A stretch of 64,000 nt of DNA from Salvator merianae (GCA_003586115.2 QVOM02000103.1:2108001-2172000); one strand, 5' to 3'; numbered from the stretch's first letter, positions 46,010-58,055 are shown. The notes: generated by a model not told the origin, from the letters alone. Numbers and translations are program-made.

Positions 46010-47288
46010 CTACAATTCAAAATTGTTGATTCTTTGGTGCTTAGCATTCCTTATGGTCCAATTCTCATAGCCATACGTTATTACTGGGAAAACCATAGCT
46101 TTGATTATATGGACCTTTGTCGATAAGGTGATGTCTCTGCTTTTTAATATGCTCTCCAAGTTAGCCATAGCTCTCCTCCCAAGAAGAAGAGGAAGAAGAG
46201 GAAGAAGAAGAAGAAGAACTTGGTTTTTATGCCCCGTCTTTCTCAGCCAAAGCTGACTCAAAGCGGCTTACAAGGTTATTTTTCGCCCGAAAGCTTACAT
46301 CTGTCTATCTTCCACATCACACAATGTGATGCTCCCTATTTATCTACTTGCAATTACTTGCTTTCAAACAGCTAGGTTGGCTGGAGCTAGAGGCCAGTAG
46401 AGGGCGCTCATCCCCTCTACATGGCAGACAGGGGCCTTGAACTCCAATCCTCCTGTTGAAAGATCAGTACCTTAGCCTTCTGTGCCACCGTGCCTCCCAC
46501 GAAATAAATTTACTCCCAAGGAATAAATATCTTTTAATCTCATGGTTGCAGTCACCATCTGCAGTGGTCTTTGAGCCCAAGAAAACAAAAAGTGACACTG
46601 CTTTCATTTCTCTTCTCTCTGTTTGAACTTCAAGCTAGCTTTTACACTCTCCTCTTTCACCCTTATCTAGAAGCTCCTTAATTCTTCTTCACTTTCTGCC
46701 ATCAGAGTGATATTGTCTGCATATCCTAGCAATCTTAATTATGGCTTTTGATTAATCTAGGCTGGCATTTCACATGATGCATTCTGTGTATAAGTTAAAT
46801 AAGTAGGGTGACAATAGACATCCTTGCTAGTACTCTTTTCCCAATCTTGAACCGATCACTTGGTCCATGTTCAGTTCTAACTGTTGCTTCTTGACCCATA
46901 TGCTGGATCCTGAAGAGACAGGCAAGGTGGTCTGGTTGCCCTATCTCTTTAAGAACTTGCCACAGAACTTTGTCAAAGGCCTTAGCATAGTCAATGAAGC
47001 AGAAGTAGATGTTTTGAGGAACTCCCTTGCCTTCACCATAATGTTAACAGTTTGATCTCTAGTTCCTCTGCCTCTTCAAAAAAAAGTTTATGCTTCTGAT
47101 AGTTTGTGGTTCACATATTGTTGAAGCCTAGTTTGCATCATCTTGAATATAAGCTTGCTAGCGTATGAAATTAGCACAGTTGTCAGTAGTTTGAAAATTC
47201 TTTGGCATTGCCCTTCTTTGGGATTGAAATGTAAACTGACCTTTTCCAATCCAGTGGTTACTGTTGAGGCTTCCAAATTTTCTGCCAT
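46010..47288 (-). pseudogene. Bov-B reverse transcriptase remnant
   Basis: On the minus strand 'MMQTRLQQYVNHKLSEA' (~47090-47140) precedes the polymerase core. Further on is 'YADNITLMAESEEEL' (~46690-46723), where the second catalytic aspartate of the family's YADD box reads Asn (codon AAT at 46712-46714). After the SINE comes 'LESILKSRDITLSTKV' and 'AMVFPVITYGYENWTI', the usual C-terminal part. Stops and frameshifts occur throughout (for example after SEA at 47088). The 83-aa frame at 46010-46261 is a chimera of antisense SINE and Bov-B and is not a gene. Confidence 0.9.
46184..46500 (-). mobile_element. tRNA-derived squamate SINE, minus orientation, with 8-bp target duplication
   Basis: Begins on the plus strand with the GAA-rich reverse of the SINE tail (46181-46218, 'gaagaagaagaagaagaa') and ends with 'tgtgccaccgtgcctcc'. 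It is flanked by 'ctcccaag' at 46176-46183 and 46513-46520. The Bov-B sequence continues on both sides ('ctcctcccaag' / 'gaataaatatcttttaatct'), so the SINE is younger than the LINE. Same subfamily as 44167-44458 and in opposite orientation 1.7 kb away. Confidence 0.95.
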
Positions 47289-47880
47289 ATTGGCAGTAGC
47301 ACTTTAACAGCATTATCTTTTTAAGATTCTAAGCCGTTCATCTGAAATTCCATCATCCCCATCAGCATTGCTGTAATCAACGTTTCCTAAGACTCACTTG
47401 ACTTCACCCTCCAGAATGTTTGGCTGTAGGTCAGTGACCATATCATTGGGCTTATCAGTGATGTTATTATCTTTCTTGTATAATTTGTGTTTATCTCTTC
47501 TACTTCTGTTAGTTCTCTAACATTTTTGTCTTTTATCATTCCCATTTTTCATGAAATGTTCCCTTGATAACGCCAATTTTCTTTAATAGATCTCTTCTCT
47601 TTTCCTTTTGAGTGTTTTCTTCTATTTCTTTGCATTTCGCATTTAAGAAGGCCTGCTTATCTTTCTTTGTTATTCTCTGGAAATCTGCATTCAATTGTGT
47701 ATAATCATTCTCTTTCTCCCTTGTTTTTCCCTTTCTTTTTTTCCTCCGCTATTTGTGAAGTCTCATTAGACTTCATTTTGGTTTTTTGCTCTTCTTTTTC
47801 TTTGGATCGTTTTTTGCTGCTTCTTAGAACTGTCGAACTTCAGCCTTTTTGGCATCATTTTTTGGTTCTCACCAAAAGAT

Positions 47881-49254
47881 TGTGATTTCAGTAAATGGCC
47901 ATGCTCACATGTAAAATAAAAACAGCTCATAAGTGCTATAGGATGATAAACTGGATCAATACCTGGTCTAGGCCTCTGCGTTCTGCATGCCAGTGTGGGA
48001 TTGCAGGATCTCCACTGTTACCATCTTAGTCTAGACATATGTATTATATGGGGAAATTAGCTAATCTAATCATGAACTCCAATGAGATCTTTAGCTATTT
48101 ATGGCTTTAATAATGATAAATTGGCAAACACTCCGTTAAAACAATACAAGCAGCAGGCAAGATAGACTCCAGAGGGGCAGTTTCTCTGATAAGGAAGAGA
48201 TTTTTTTTAAAAGAGCAGCATCAAAAGAGAGAGAGAGAAAAGGCAATTTCTGGAGGGCACTGTGCAGAACATTCCAAATAGTTCAAAAATACAAACAAAA
48301 GGGAATCCTAATGAATGATGTAGGCACAAAGCAAACCAAATCAAAGGTGTACTTTGGCAGTTTGAAGGGCACAGAGAAGAGGAAGGAAAGAACCTAACCT
48401 AAAAATACCCTACACAATCACTCTTGCTAACATGAAATGGTCTTGGCAGCAATGTTCAGGCAGATGAGATGAAACCACACTGGGAGAACTTCTTTGCTGG
48501 ATGGAAGATCAGGGGAGGAGAGAGAGAGAGAGAGCTGCTCCTGGTATCTTATTTTTATATTATCTAAATCTGGGGGCAGAGAACCTACCACTACAGTTCA
48601 GCCCAGGGGGTGTCAGGTCAGGAATCCCATACAGGTAAATGAAAATCTCCTGGCAGGACGAGAGGTGGGAAAATTAAACAAGGAGAAGATACAACTCATG
48701 GAGCAGGGGCTGAAGGTTCCACACAGGTGAATGGTGAAGGAGGGGCTAGATGAACAATGGGAAAAGGATCAAAAGAGATATGTGACTTGAGGTGTTCTGG
48801 TTTGCAGACAGAGAGGATTTTGAGTACACATCTGAGCTGATGACTTGGGTCCACTGCAGACAATAATCCAACTGGTCTAGGAACAATAGGTTCAATTTGA
48901 ATGCATTAACCCTATCCAACATTCCATATAACGATGCCTCCAATATTTACTGTAAATAAAGGTTGTTCTGGGTTGTCAAATAGCTCTTGTTCTTTAGTGT
49001 CCTGTTTTCCTCAAATCATTAATTATACTTGCAGAGATAAATAGATTATTTCCTGTCTTATCATCCTTTGCAAATGCAGATTTCCTAAATTTTTGCTCTG
49101 CAAGCAAACAACTTATTTTGCACTGCCTTCCTCCCTTGCCAGAATGGAAGCCTGTATTTTAAAAGTCTATTTTTGGATCTTTGATATGGCCTGATACAGA
49201 AATCTCAGGTTTTCTGATCATAATTTTGTACTTCCAGCCTGAATGCCAATAATA
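47881..49254. other. Unique DNA with GA-rich tracts
   Basis: GA runs at ~48225-48240 and 48515-48534. No gene or mobile element recognised. Confidence 0.5.
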
Positions 49255-49837
49255 TGGCAATTGCACAGTATTCATATAATATCCAAAATGTGCGCCTTGG
49301 CAGAATCTTGCCTTGGTTGGCACTTCACTTTCAAAGTAGGGGATTCTGGGAAACACATGGCTATACCACCCCATAACCACACTTGAGCCACAATGTACAA
49401 AGTATGAATTGGACTAGGGTGCTCAAAATGGTGCCCTAGCCCAGTATAGCTGTAGTTGTCAATACGGACCCAGGGCTGATATACCAAATAGACCCAGGGC
49501 CAGTACACCAAACCACAGATGTGTGTGGACAGTGCCCCCATGGTTTGGTGTCCCACAGGGGACCATTTCAGCAGTGTCCCAGGATCTGTCACTGGAAGTG
49601 GGTCAGACCACCAAACAGCCAAGATGTAAATTATGAAGGCCAGGAACTTTTGTTCTCAGCCTTTGGAACTTCAGTTTTGCCTCCTATGGCTCTTCAAAGG
49701 TAACAACTGGGGCTGTTTGAATGTGGACAGGCCTGTTCTGCTCCAGTAACAATCTGTCCCAGCTTGGAACAGGTTATTCATTCCAGGATGTCATGTCCCA
49801 CGCTGTCCCAGAACATTGAAGATAAGTGTGGAAAGGA
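49255..49837. mobile_element. GGCC-ended non-autonomous DNA element, family B
   Basis: Contains 'ggactagggtgctcaaaatg', 'aggccaggaacttttgttct', 'gaatgtggacaggcctgttc' and 'caatctgtcccagcttggaa', and ends 'ataagtgtggaaaggac'. The same blocks occur at 1.9 and 16.5 kb. The left edge is estimated by alignment with the copy at 16.3 kb. Frames of 60-116 codons across it are chance. Confidence 0.65.
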
Positions 49838-50654
49838 CATTAGATACAGTAACATGTAGACTTTGTATTCTTTTTCCATCTCTAATTCACTTTTTCTAGC
49901 ATAGAATTTTCATGGTGTGGCAGGGCACATTGGTGTGTGAATGATCCATCATTGGAATCATCATTAAGCAGTTTCTGAGTCCTAAACAAAGTTGAGTTAT
50001 CTGTAGAAAAGACAGTAGACAAATCAAAATTAAGGAAGAACTCAACTCATGGAAAATGAATGTACCTTTCTGCCTTTTTTTGTTAGCTTCAGGGATCAAG
50101 GAAATCAAAACATAAAAGGGATGAATTTTTTTCACAGTTTTGTGATTTTGCCCCCCCCCCCAAAAGAATAATGGTTAGCTATCACATTATTAACTTTTTC
50201 TTCAGATTCTAAATATGTCCTAAGTATGACTAAAAGCTACTGTCTTAACCTCAGTTTACTGGCAGCCAGAGCCAACTAACTTTCCTTTCCTTGGGTTTAC
50301 TACTATGTTGACATATGTATGGCTTCCATCATGATGCCATCAGAGCTTAACAAGATGTGAAAACAGGATTGCTCCTTCCTGCCTTGTATTGTTCGAAAGA
50401 AGTGGTCATTGCTGTGACTTGAGTCTTCTACAGCTTCCATGACCTTGGCCACTCCCAGCTCCATTTGGCCAACAGCAAATCCAGTGTGGAAATTTTGGGA
50501 AAGCACTTAACCACATCAAACCAATGTAATGATCCACTCACAGTGTTTCACTGGTGCACACAACTGGTCTAGATGTGGGTAGAGGGTTGGTGTGATGCCA
50601 TGATACTTGTGCCATGCCAATGCGTAGACCTATTCATAGTCAGGACTGCAGTGT
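49838..50654. other. Unique DNA with a MITE scrap
   Basis: Near 49865-49955 'ttccatctctaattcac' and 'ggtgtgtgaatgatcc' resemble the interior of family C MITE copy 1. A C12 run lies at ~50150. No gene recognised. Confidence 0.4.
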
Positions 50655-50735
50655 GAATTTATGTCCAGCTGCTTAAAATGGTCTGGAAGCTACATTTAGT
50701 GCAGAACAAGACTGCTAGGGCACATTCAGATTATA
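50655..50735 (+). mobile_element. L2-type LINE scrap
   Basis: 'ggtctggaagctacatttag' and 'tgcagaacaagactgctagg' translate to a W-K-L-H-L-V-Q-N-K-T-A-R-like peptide, close to the L2-type 'LQLVQNAAARL' landmark near the end of the polymerase ORF. Confidence 0.5.
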
Positions 50736-51240
50736 AGAAAAAAACCCATTTTAGGGGGCTTGGGGGACTGAGATTACAAATGACCAAGGCACACACTTAA
50801 TGATATAACGCTCACTGAGACCATCTTGCTTTGTCTAGTGACTTCAGTTGGGTGAAAGTGTACTTTTTTGTCTCTACCCCACCCATCTATTCCCACTGTG
50901 ACTGGGTATAGTTCACATTTTGGCTTTTGAGGAGGGTACACCCACCTCTCTCTGTCCAACTGCTTTCCCCACCTCTGGAAACCTCCTTGGATTTGTTTAA
51001 AGTAACCAGCTCCATTTATCCTTCTTTATCTTCTTCTTTTTTTTTTTTTTGTAAAGGCATTCATGCTTCTTCTTGTCCTTACAAGCATGGTTGTAAACTT
51101 GTGGCTACTATAAGAGCATTAAGACATTAACTCAGGTAGGGCAATCAAGGGATACACTGCTTTAACCATTGGCAGGGTTGTCACTCTGATTGGGAAAATC
51201 GACAGAGTGGCTGGTTGTTCTGTTTGACTGGCCAGTCCCC

Positions 51241-52005
51241 CCCACCTCCAAAGCTGCATAGATTGGAGTCCTTCCTGCTTCACCCCTGGTCATGGCCATA
51301 CAAGCCTTGTGTTCTGTGCTTGCGGCTGACCCCCTTCTCCCTGTTGTCTTGGAGTGACATAATGCTGGGAGCGCAACAGACACACAGACACACTCTTCTC
51401 CCTCTTTTTCTCTTTCTGCCTCTCTCTCTCTCTCACACGCACACCACTCTCTCATACGCAAGCACAGCAGCCTGTTCTTCCCTCTTCTTCAGCCTCATGG
51501 CCTTGGAGGCACATGGAAGGCTGTGGTATCATTTGATCATGAACGGAGATGAAGTTGCAGATATAGAGGGGTTGGCCTGCCTAATGGCTTTGCTGCACTC
51601 GGAACCTCCACAGCTCCATGGTTCTCCACAGCTGCCCCGTTCTGCAGCTGGTGAGGTGTAGCTGAAGGTGGTGGCAGTGGTGGGACTGAGGGAAACAGGG
51701 GGAAGTGACCATGGGGCTGAAAGACAATGAGGCACGGGTTGGCATGCGAGTGTGAACACAAAAGAGGTGAGTGCTTGTGCATGAAAGAAAGAAGTGTGTG
51801 TGTGAGAGAGAGAGAAAGAGAGAGGTGTGTGCATGTGTATGAGAGAGAGAAGCATGTGTCTGTGTGTCTGTTGTGCTCCTCATGCCATGTCCCTCCAAGA
51901 CAACAGGGAGAAGGGGGTCAGGCACTAGCACAGCATGCAAGGTCTGTATGGCCATGAACAGGGGTGAAGCAGGGAGGACTCTCTCATCTGTGCAACTGTG
52001 GAGGG
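51241..52005. repeat. Long imperfect inverted repeat (two ~250-bp arms, 268-bp spacer)
   Basis: Left arm 51241-51490, right arm about 51759-52005. Matching blocks include 'gtccttcctgcttcacccc' against 'ggggtgaagcagggaggact', 'ccttctccctgttgtcttgg' against 'ccaagacaacagggagaagg', and 'cagacacacagacacac' against 'gtgtctgtgtgtctg'. The arms face each other with (CT)n and (GA)n tracts. Apparent proteins on both strands, including a 176-aa minus frame at 51581-52111, come from the symmetry and simple sequence. The spacer is not palindromic. Origin unknown. Confidence 0.85.
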
Positions 52006-53029
52006 AAAAAGGAGAGGAGGGACTGAGAATGAACTGCTTGCGGAAGAGCAGAAAATGGAAAGAAATTAACTCTCCTGTGCCTAGCACCAGGTGGCCAGGG
52101 CTCTCCCACATCTAAAAATAGCAACACCCACAAGATTCAACCCACAAGGAGGAGCTAATGCCTGGTTCCTCTCAAAATAATGTCCTTGGCTGCAAATGTA
52201 AATGGACTAATTAGCTTTAAGAGATTCAGTGTTGGAATTATCCAAATGCAAAATTCAGGCCACTTTACTCCAGAAAAAAACCTGAAATGGATTTTTTTTT
52301 TTTTTGTCATAGCTCTCAGACCCCCAAACAGCTTGAAACTGTTTAAAGATCATGTCTGACCCTGACCCTAGAATTTTAACTAGAACTGGCAGTGACAATA
52401 TTATACTGGTACTGAAAGTGGCTGGGTATACATTTCTCATTATTAATCTCTTAATCCATTAAACATTGGTAGCCTGTAGATCAAACTATGGGAAGAAACA
52501 GAAGAGGCAAATTACTGATATAAAGACTTGCTTTTGTTTTCCTAGTACTTTGGTTCAGAAAGATAAAAATGAGATTTTCTTTTTGAGACTTGGCCTTCCT
52601 CTCTGCCCTACAGTCTTGATGGTTACTGTTGTAAACAATTTGGAGCCAAAATAGCTAGAGAAATTATTTCCATTATAGTAGATTTTCCTCAATGTTTAAT
52701 TATGGGGCTTTTCTCATAACTCAATTAATGTGCAGCTATACATGTTTGTATAGGTGGCGATACATATTTGCATTGGTAGAGCCCTAGTAATGTACTGCTG
52801 TCCTGTGTAATGTGCAAGTAGCCTGTTATCTTTGATATTTTGGCAAAGAGTCATCCTTTTTCTTAAACTTAGTATTTTTGTCCTGTTGATGCAACGAGAA
52901 ATGATTTATGGTTGTTTTTATCTGGTCTTTCTCAGTTACTCATTTTCCTATTTTAACTGAATTATAACCTGTATATAAATAATACCTGTAATAAATAATA
53001 CCTGTAATTTGTTGCTGGTTTTTGGAGTG
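52006..53029. other. Unique DNA
   Basis: A short tandem duplication 'aataatacctgtaat' lies near 52976-53008, and a T14 run near 52293. No gene recognised. Confidence 0.5.
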
Positions 53030-53250
53030 AGCCATCTACTGTCAGCATATATTTTACTTCTAGTAAAAGTTTTGCCCCACTTTTCTCCTTTAAAGGAGGT
53101 GTTTAAAGCCATTAACAAATTCTGATAACAGAAAATAAAAACAACAGTAAACTAAATCATTGAAATATGACATAAAGCATTAGTACTTAAAAACAGCATA
53201 AAAAGAATTCAGAAGGCCAATGGGCAGGTAACTCAAAGAGCTGTACAGCG
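53030..53250. repeat. LINE-like reptile repeat, degraded fragment
   Basis: 'gccccacttttctcctttaa', 'gaaaataaaaacaacagtaa' and 'cagaaggccaatgggcaggt' resemble the 5' part of the repeat at 2.54 kb, strongly diverged. Confidence 0.4.
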
Positions 53251-56200
53251 AAAAAAAAAACTTTTTAAGAGGAAAAAAAATGTCAAAATATGCCAGAACA
53301 TCAGTGAGTTCCTGTGCTGCTGAACTCAGAATAGGCCCTTTTTAACAGTTCGGAAGTCAGAACCTTCCATGCATCTTCTCCATCTTTAACCTGATCTTTA
53401 ACATGTGTCACTGTCTGAATGGACCAATGATGTATTGGCTGTGCTGTGTTTAAAAAACACCCTATTATTCTGTTCTTCAGGTGTGGGTTGTGCTGGGGAG
53501 CAAAGGGAAGGATTAGTGCAGTAACCTTCATATTGCAGCAAGCCTCAGCCTTCCTGAGTTCATGTTTTGGTCAGTTTGGTCAATTTTGAAATTTTGGAAG
53601 TCATTCCCTTTCCTAATACAGAGATTCATTTGCATAAACATATCTTGATGTGGGTATCTGTAGAATGGACCCTATCCGTGGGCACGTGTGGAATTTTAAG
53701 ACCATTCCTAGGCACTCCTTCTCCATAGGCAGTGACTGAAGAGTATAGAATTTTGGAATGCATAAGGGTATTACTGCTCCATTGAGCAATATGTTGCTGA
53801 CCCTGCTCAAATCCGTTCCCAGGTGTTCAGTTTCCACAAGTGTTGGTCTGTTTTTTGTTTGTTTATGCTCTTACTCCATATCCTTTATGGATAATTTTTC
53901 TTAGTTCAGAACCTAATGCAGCTGAGTCTGTTTTATATTGACCTTGTTGAATAGAAGCCCCAGAGTCAACCTATCAAAATCGCAGTTGTGATGGGAGCTG
54001 TATCTCAAATAATTGCCTGTTTTCATTCAGGCCAGTGCTGAACTCAAAAGCTCAAAAGCATTTGTGTTAAAGTGATGCTGCATACTCATATGAGAACTGC
54101 CCTTTGGTAAAATCAAATTCTTCTTAATCTCCTTCTTCTTCACCCTATAGCAGAGGGAAGATGAATTAGAACATAGCTATATTATGTACCTTCTCTTAAA
54201 TGTACTTTTAATTAATTTAGCATATACTTCTACTTGGTTAATAAGGAATATTTTATCTGAGGTAATGTGATCATTCATCCAAGATAGATCTGCAGCATTT
54301 ATGAACGTTCCTTTATCGGAGGAAAACTAATTTTGTGAAGGGGCTGTCCTTGTTTACTGAACTGCTGCTGAAAATATGTCCCAAATCTTTTCTGATTAGT
54401 TCTGCAGTGTTACTTGGCAGATAAATATAGATTATTAGATAAATTGAACATTCTAATACGCTCCTTGATTTCATGCTGTAGCAGCTTTCAATGTCATGTG
54501 TTAAACTCCATCAAGTCTACTTGTAACAGCTAAGTAAATGGTGTAGGATAAATGAAAAATCTTCTAAGCAGAGAATGAAAGTTATACCCAAATAATTTTA
54601 GTAACAAGAGAATCCTAGTTTAAATTTGTAGACAAAGAGAGACAAACACAATGATTTTGTTGTGATTGGAATAAGATGGCAATGAAACCTCTGATAGTTT
54701 CCCTAGTATTTAATTGATTATTAGAATTTATATCACACAAATATTCTAATGTAACTCTAATGTAATAATAGCAGTTTAAAAACATTATAAAAATACTTCA
54801 ATGCAATAAACCATAGACAAGGTGTGAAGTGCAGTAGTCAGTAGTTGTCATCTGCTGTGCTGTTCTTTGAGATAAATAAAAAGAGAAGGATGTAGATCCT
54901 TTACATGAGGAGGATGTAGAAGATGAAAATATTTTACTTATTGCGTGAGCCAACTAAAAATGTGGCAAGACAAGTAAATCAGGATGGGAGTTTCTCTTTT
55001 AAACAAGGGCAGAACATCACAGGAATTTCCTAATTCTGTTCCAGGTTTATTGCTGTCTATTTCCAATACTATATAGTGTACGTATTCAAATAATGACTGA
55101 AAAATAATGCATCTGTTTCCAAAGCTAAGCTATTCATGCTTCTGTGTTGATTATATGAGCAAAATTTTGATATCGTCTGTATTTTATTATCCACATCAGA
55201 TTTACAGCCTATAATTTTCTGTGTTGTCCACACAATGCCACCATAATCAAATTACCATTCCCTATTTTTTCTTAGTTTAAGTCAGATTTTACTTTACTGC
55301 AATAATCCAATATGTAAAAAACAAACAAACAAACTCCGGTTTTCTACCTGTTTCCCTAACCCATTATTTCCATCTGGGTGCATCCTTTATGTCACAAGCC
55401 TCATCAACTGAGACTTATATTGATTGGGGGAAATTTAATGCTTGATTTTTTTTTTTCCCTTGGTGGTTTATGGGCAGTAAAAATGGCAGATGATAACCAA
55501 ATAACTAAAGGATGAACCAGATGATGACTGTCATAGATTTGGAAAAATTAAAGCCTGTGAATGCTAAATATATCAAGTTAAATTGCTGAATTATCCACTT
55601 TTTATTTTTCAGTTCTGTTCTGTTTTGTTTTTGTTTTGGTCAGGTATTTAGTGCTAAGCTGAAGTTGTTATATTGGGTTTGTTTCTGAATATGTGCGTAG
55701 AATATGGTAAATCAGTCTCTGGGCATGGAATGGCATGTGCCATGGGTTGACCTGTTCTGAAAAAGGACAGTGGACTCTGACCATTAACACCGTGAAGAAT
55801 AATTAAAAGTATCATGAATCAAGCCTGCAAGTCAGTACATTTAAATAAGAATAAAGATAAAATTGGAAGATTCACAGCTACATTCCACTGTAGTTTCTGT
55901 ACCATATCCAGTGATTACACCTTAAGATAGCCATTGTCTGTATGATGCTGTGGCTGTGTTTCTGAATGTCTTTAATGGAAAAACATACAAAGCTTTTGTT
56001 GGTCCCTTAGGATTGGCATCTTTCCTTCCTGTTAAAGTGGAAATTCAAAAACTTCATTGCCATACCACCAAACCATTATATGGTGAATATTTGCATAATT
56101 TTAATTATCGTGTATTACAATTATTCCTAATTCATTTTGGCATTCAAATCACTATTTTATATATGGAATGTTGTTAATGTTTACAAGTATAATTACTAAT

Positions 56201-56612
56201 TTGCTATATGAGGCAGCAATTTAATAGTTATTCAGTTGCATATAATTATTGTGTCAAATAGGAGATGGCAGTTAACACTAAAATATATTACAAATTATTG
56301 GATCAGAATTATTCTGCATATATCTGAAACTTAATTGTCACATAAATGGAAAGTAGTATTTATTTCCTGTTCATTTTCTCTGCTTTGTGCTGTTTTATCA
56401 AAATCTTTAAAAGAGCTTGGATATTTAGATATCCAAGTACAAACAGTAGGTTAGGATAATGCATCCAAATAACATCTCTATTTTTCAGTTTTCAGTAAAT
56501 GTTTCAAAATACTGTATTTCTTAACGATGTAATTTGGATACAATTTCATTGTTCGCATTGAATACACCTTGGATTTCCCTGTACTTGCCGTTGACCCCAC
56601 AGTCCCCAACAG
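53251..56612. other. Long AT-rich repeat-poor stretch
   Basis: No mobile-element landmarks and no coding domain. It has the composition expected of ancient unique intergenic or intronic DNA. Conserved non-coding elements cannot be judged from one sequence. Confidence 0.5.
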
Positions 56613-57027
56613 GGCCTCTTTCTTCTGTGCACTGATGTAGACCAGAGACACCCCACCCCCTGCTAGTAAGCTTTATCCATACTAGGTGGTGCCCGAAATT
56701 TCCATCTAGTCTGGGACATTGCTATTGGTGGTTTAGCAGGTGCTAAACCAGCCACGGAGACATGCAAAGTTCTTCTTTAATGGGGGACTCATTTTGGTGG
56801 TGCACTAAGTGTGCTGAAATGAGTTCTCTGGGAGCTCCAAGGCCAGGAACCTTCTCTTTTGGCTGTCAGAAATGTTGGAGGTTGACTCTGAAGCTCGCGC
56901 AAGTTTTGGAAATGGCATTATGGCTGTTCCTGAACAGCTGTCCACGTATGGATGCCACTGTTATGGGACATCTAGACCTGTCCACTCCAGTGGGAGTGGC
57001 CCACTGAACAATAAGTGTGGAAATGCT
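56613..57027. mobile_element. GGCC-ended non-autonomous DNA element, family B
   Basis: Starts 'ggcctctttcttctgtgcac' and ends 'aataagtgtggaaatgc'. It contains 'ctcattttggtggtgc' and 'tccactccagtgggagtgg', as in the copy at 10.2 kb. Confidence 0.6.
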
Positions 57028-57447
57028 CATTATCGTGAAGGTAAATGTTAATAGCATTAAGATATCTCATCTAATCCTTAAATTACAGCACTAGCGAACT
57101 TGCAATCCTCTTTCTTTCTTCTTCTGTCGTATTCTGGATTTTTGAAGCAACAATCAAATTTAAACTATGTTGTTGGACTACAGTGTAGCTGCATTTTTAG
57201 GGTAGCATAATCATTTTTCTAAGTCAACTTTGCTGCTCTTATTTATTCCTGGAATGGGGTATAGTGGAAACAATTCAGTCCTATAACTGAAAAATTAGTG
57301 CTGAAGCCTCAGGTATAAGAAATGTGGCTGAAGTTTCTATTTATTAAAAATATTCTTTCATGTCCCAAAGGTTTCCACCTCTATATGCCCTAACAATAGT
57401 GAATTTTTTAACTTGGTCTGGCTAAAAACCATGATTTAATCAGAAAG

Positions 57448-57480
57448 AGAGAGAGAGAGGGAAACTGAGAAAGAGAGAGC
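57448..57480. repeat. GA-rich simple sequence
   Basis: Two GA runs separated by 'ggaaactgaga'. Confidence 0.85.
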
Positions 57481-57569
57481 GTTCGTGAAAGTATAAAATT
57501 TGTATCAGTTTCACACAATCAAGCTGCTTCAATTCAAGAATCCATGTTCATGGATTGAATGCATGGATT

Positions 57570-57787
57570 GGAATGGGTCCCTTAGGAGTTCTCAAGGTTG
57601 AGAACTATCATTCTTGCCTTTGGAGCATTTGGAGCCCTCCTGCCTTGCTGGTTCTGAAGTGGGTGTAAGCTTTGGAGCTAGAACAGGGGCTGACACAGAA
57701 CAGGCTGCCCTAATCTTGATGGAGCAATTCCACACCAGGAACAATCTGGCCCACCCTGTACTGGGGTAAGCCGGGAAGTGTGGAAAC
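57570..57787. mobile_element. GGCC-ended DNA element, family B, fragment
   Basis: 'acagaacaggctgccctaat', 'caggaacaatctggcccacc' and the terminal 'gggaagtgtggaaac' match the right part of family B. The left end was not found. Confidence 0.5.
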
Positions 57788-58055
57788 AAGATATGGTTAT
57801 TTTAATATGAACTGCCATTGAAATGTGGCTTATGGAAAGGGTTTGTTGTTGTAACAGTTATTAATGTTCACTGCTTCTTTCCTTGATAAGTCAAAATAGC
57901 AAACTGTGTGATTAACTAAGCATAAGAGTAGGGTTAAAGAAAAGGAGAAGGGGAGTATATGAGCTCAGGAGCAGCAAAATCACATTAAAAAATTACTTCT
58001 TCATGAAAAGGACTTCTGAAGTGTAATGTGTTGTTATGGGGTGAGTTGAATCAAT

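Larger units (their letters stand above)
45672..47880 (-). mobile_element. Bov-B (RTE) LINE, 5'-truncated, split by a SINE
   Basis: Read inversely this follows Bov-B from within the reverse transcriptase to the 3' end. Plus-strand landmarks in order are 'gactccattgtccatagcat', 'cattcttctcattctgtgac'-type text near 45915, 'ggaaaaccatagctttgatt', 'ttcttcttcactttctgcca', 'taagttaaataagtagggtg' and 'aaccgatcacttggtccatg'. About 1.9 kb of LINE remains of the usual ~3.2 kb. A SINE interrupts it at 46184-46500. Bov-B is well known from squamates and ruminants through horizontal transfer. Confidence 0.96.

Noticed and set aside
46010..46261. 83-codon frame with a Leu-rich start that could look like a signal peptide
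   Set aside because: The start is antisense SINE tail (GAA repeat read as Leu codons) fused to the Bov-B polymerase end. It is an insertion artefact.
44005..47880. Considered a single composite transposon bounded by the inverted SINEs
   Set aside because: Each SINE sits inside a different older element, and one has its own target duplication, so they are independent insertions.
51581..52111. 176-codon minus-strand frame, rich in Ser, His and Thr
   Set aside because: It lies across the inverted repeat. Its repetitive composition comes from (CT)n/(GA)n and GT tracts, and the other frames in the interval are similar on both strands.
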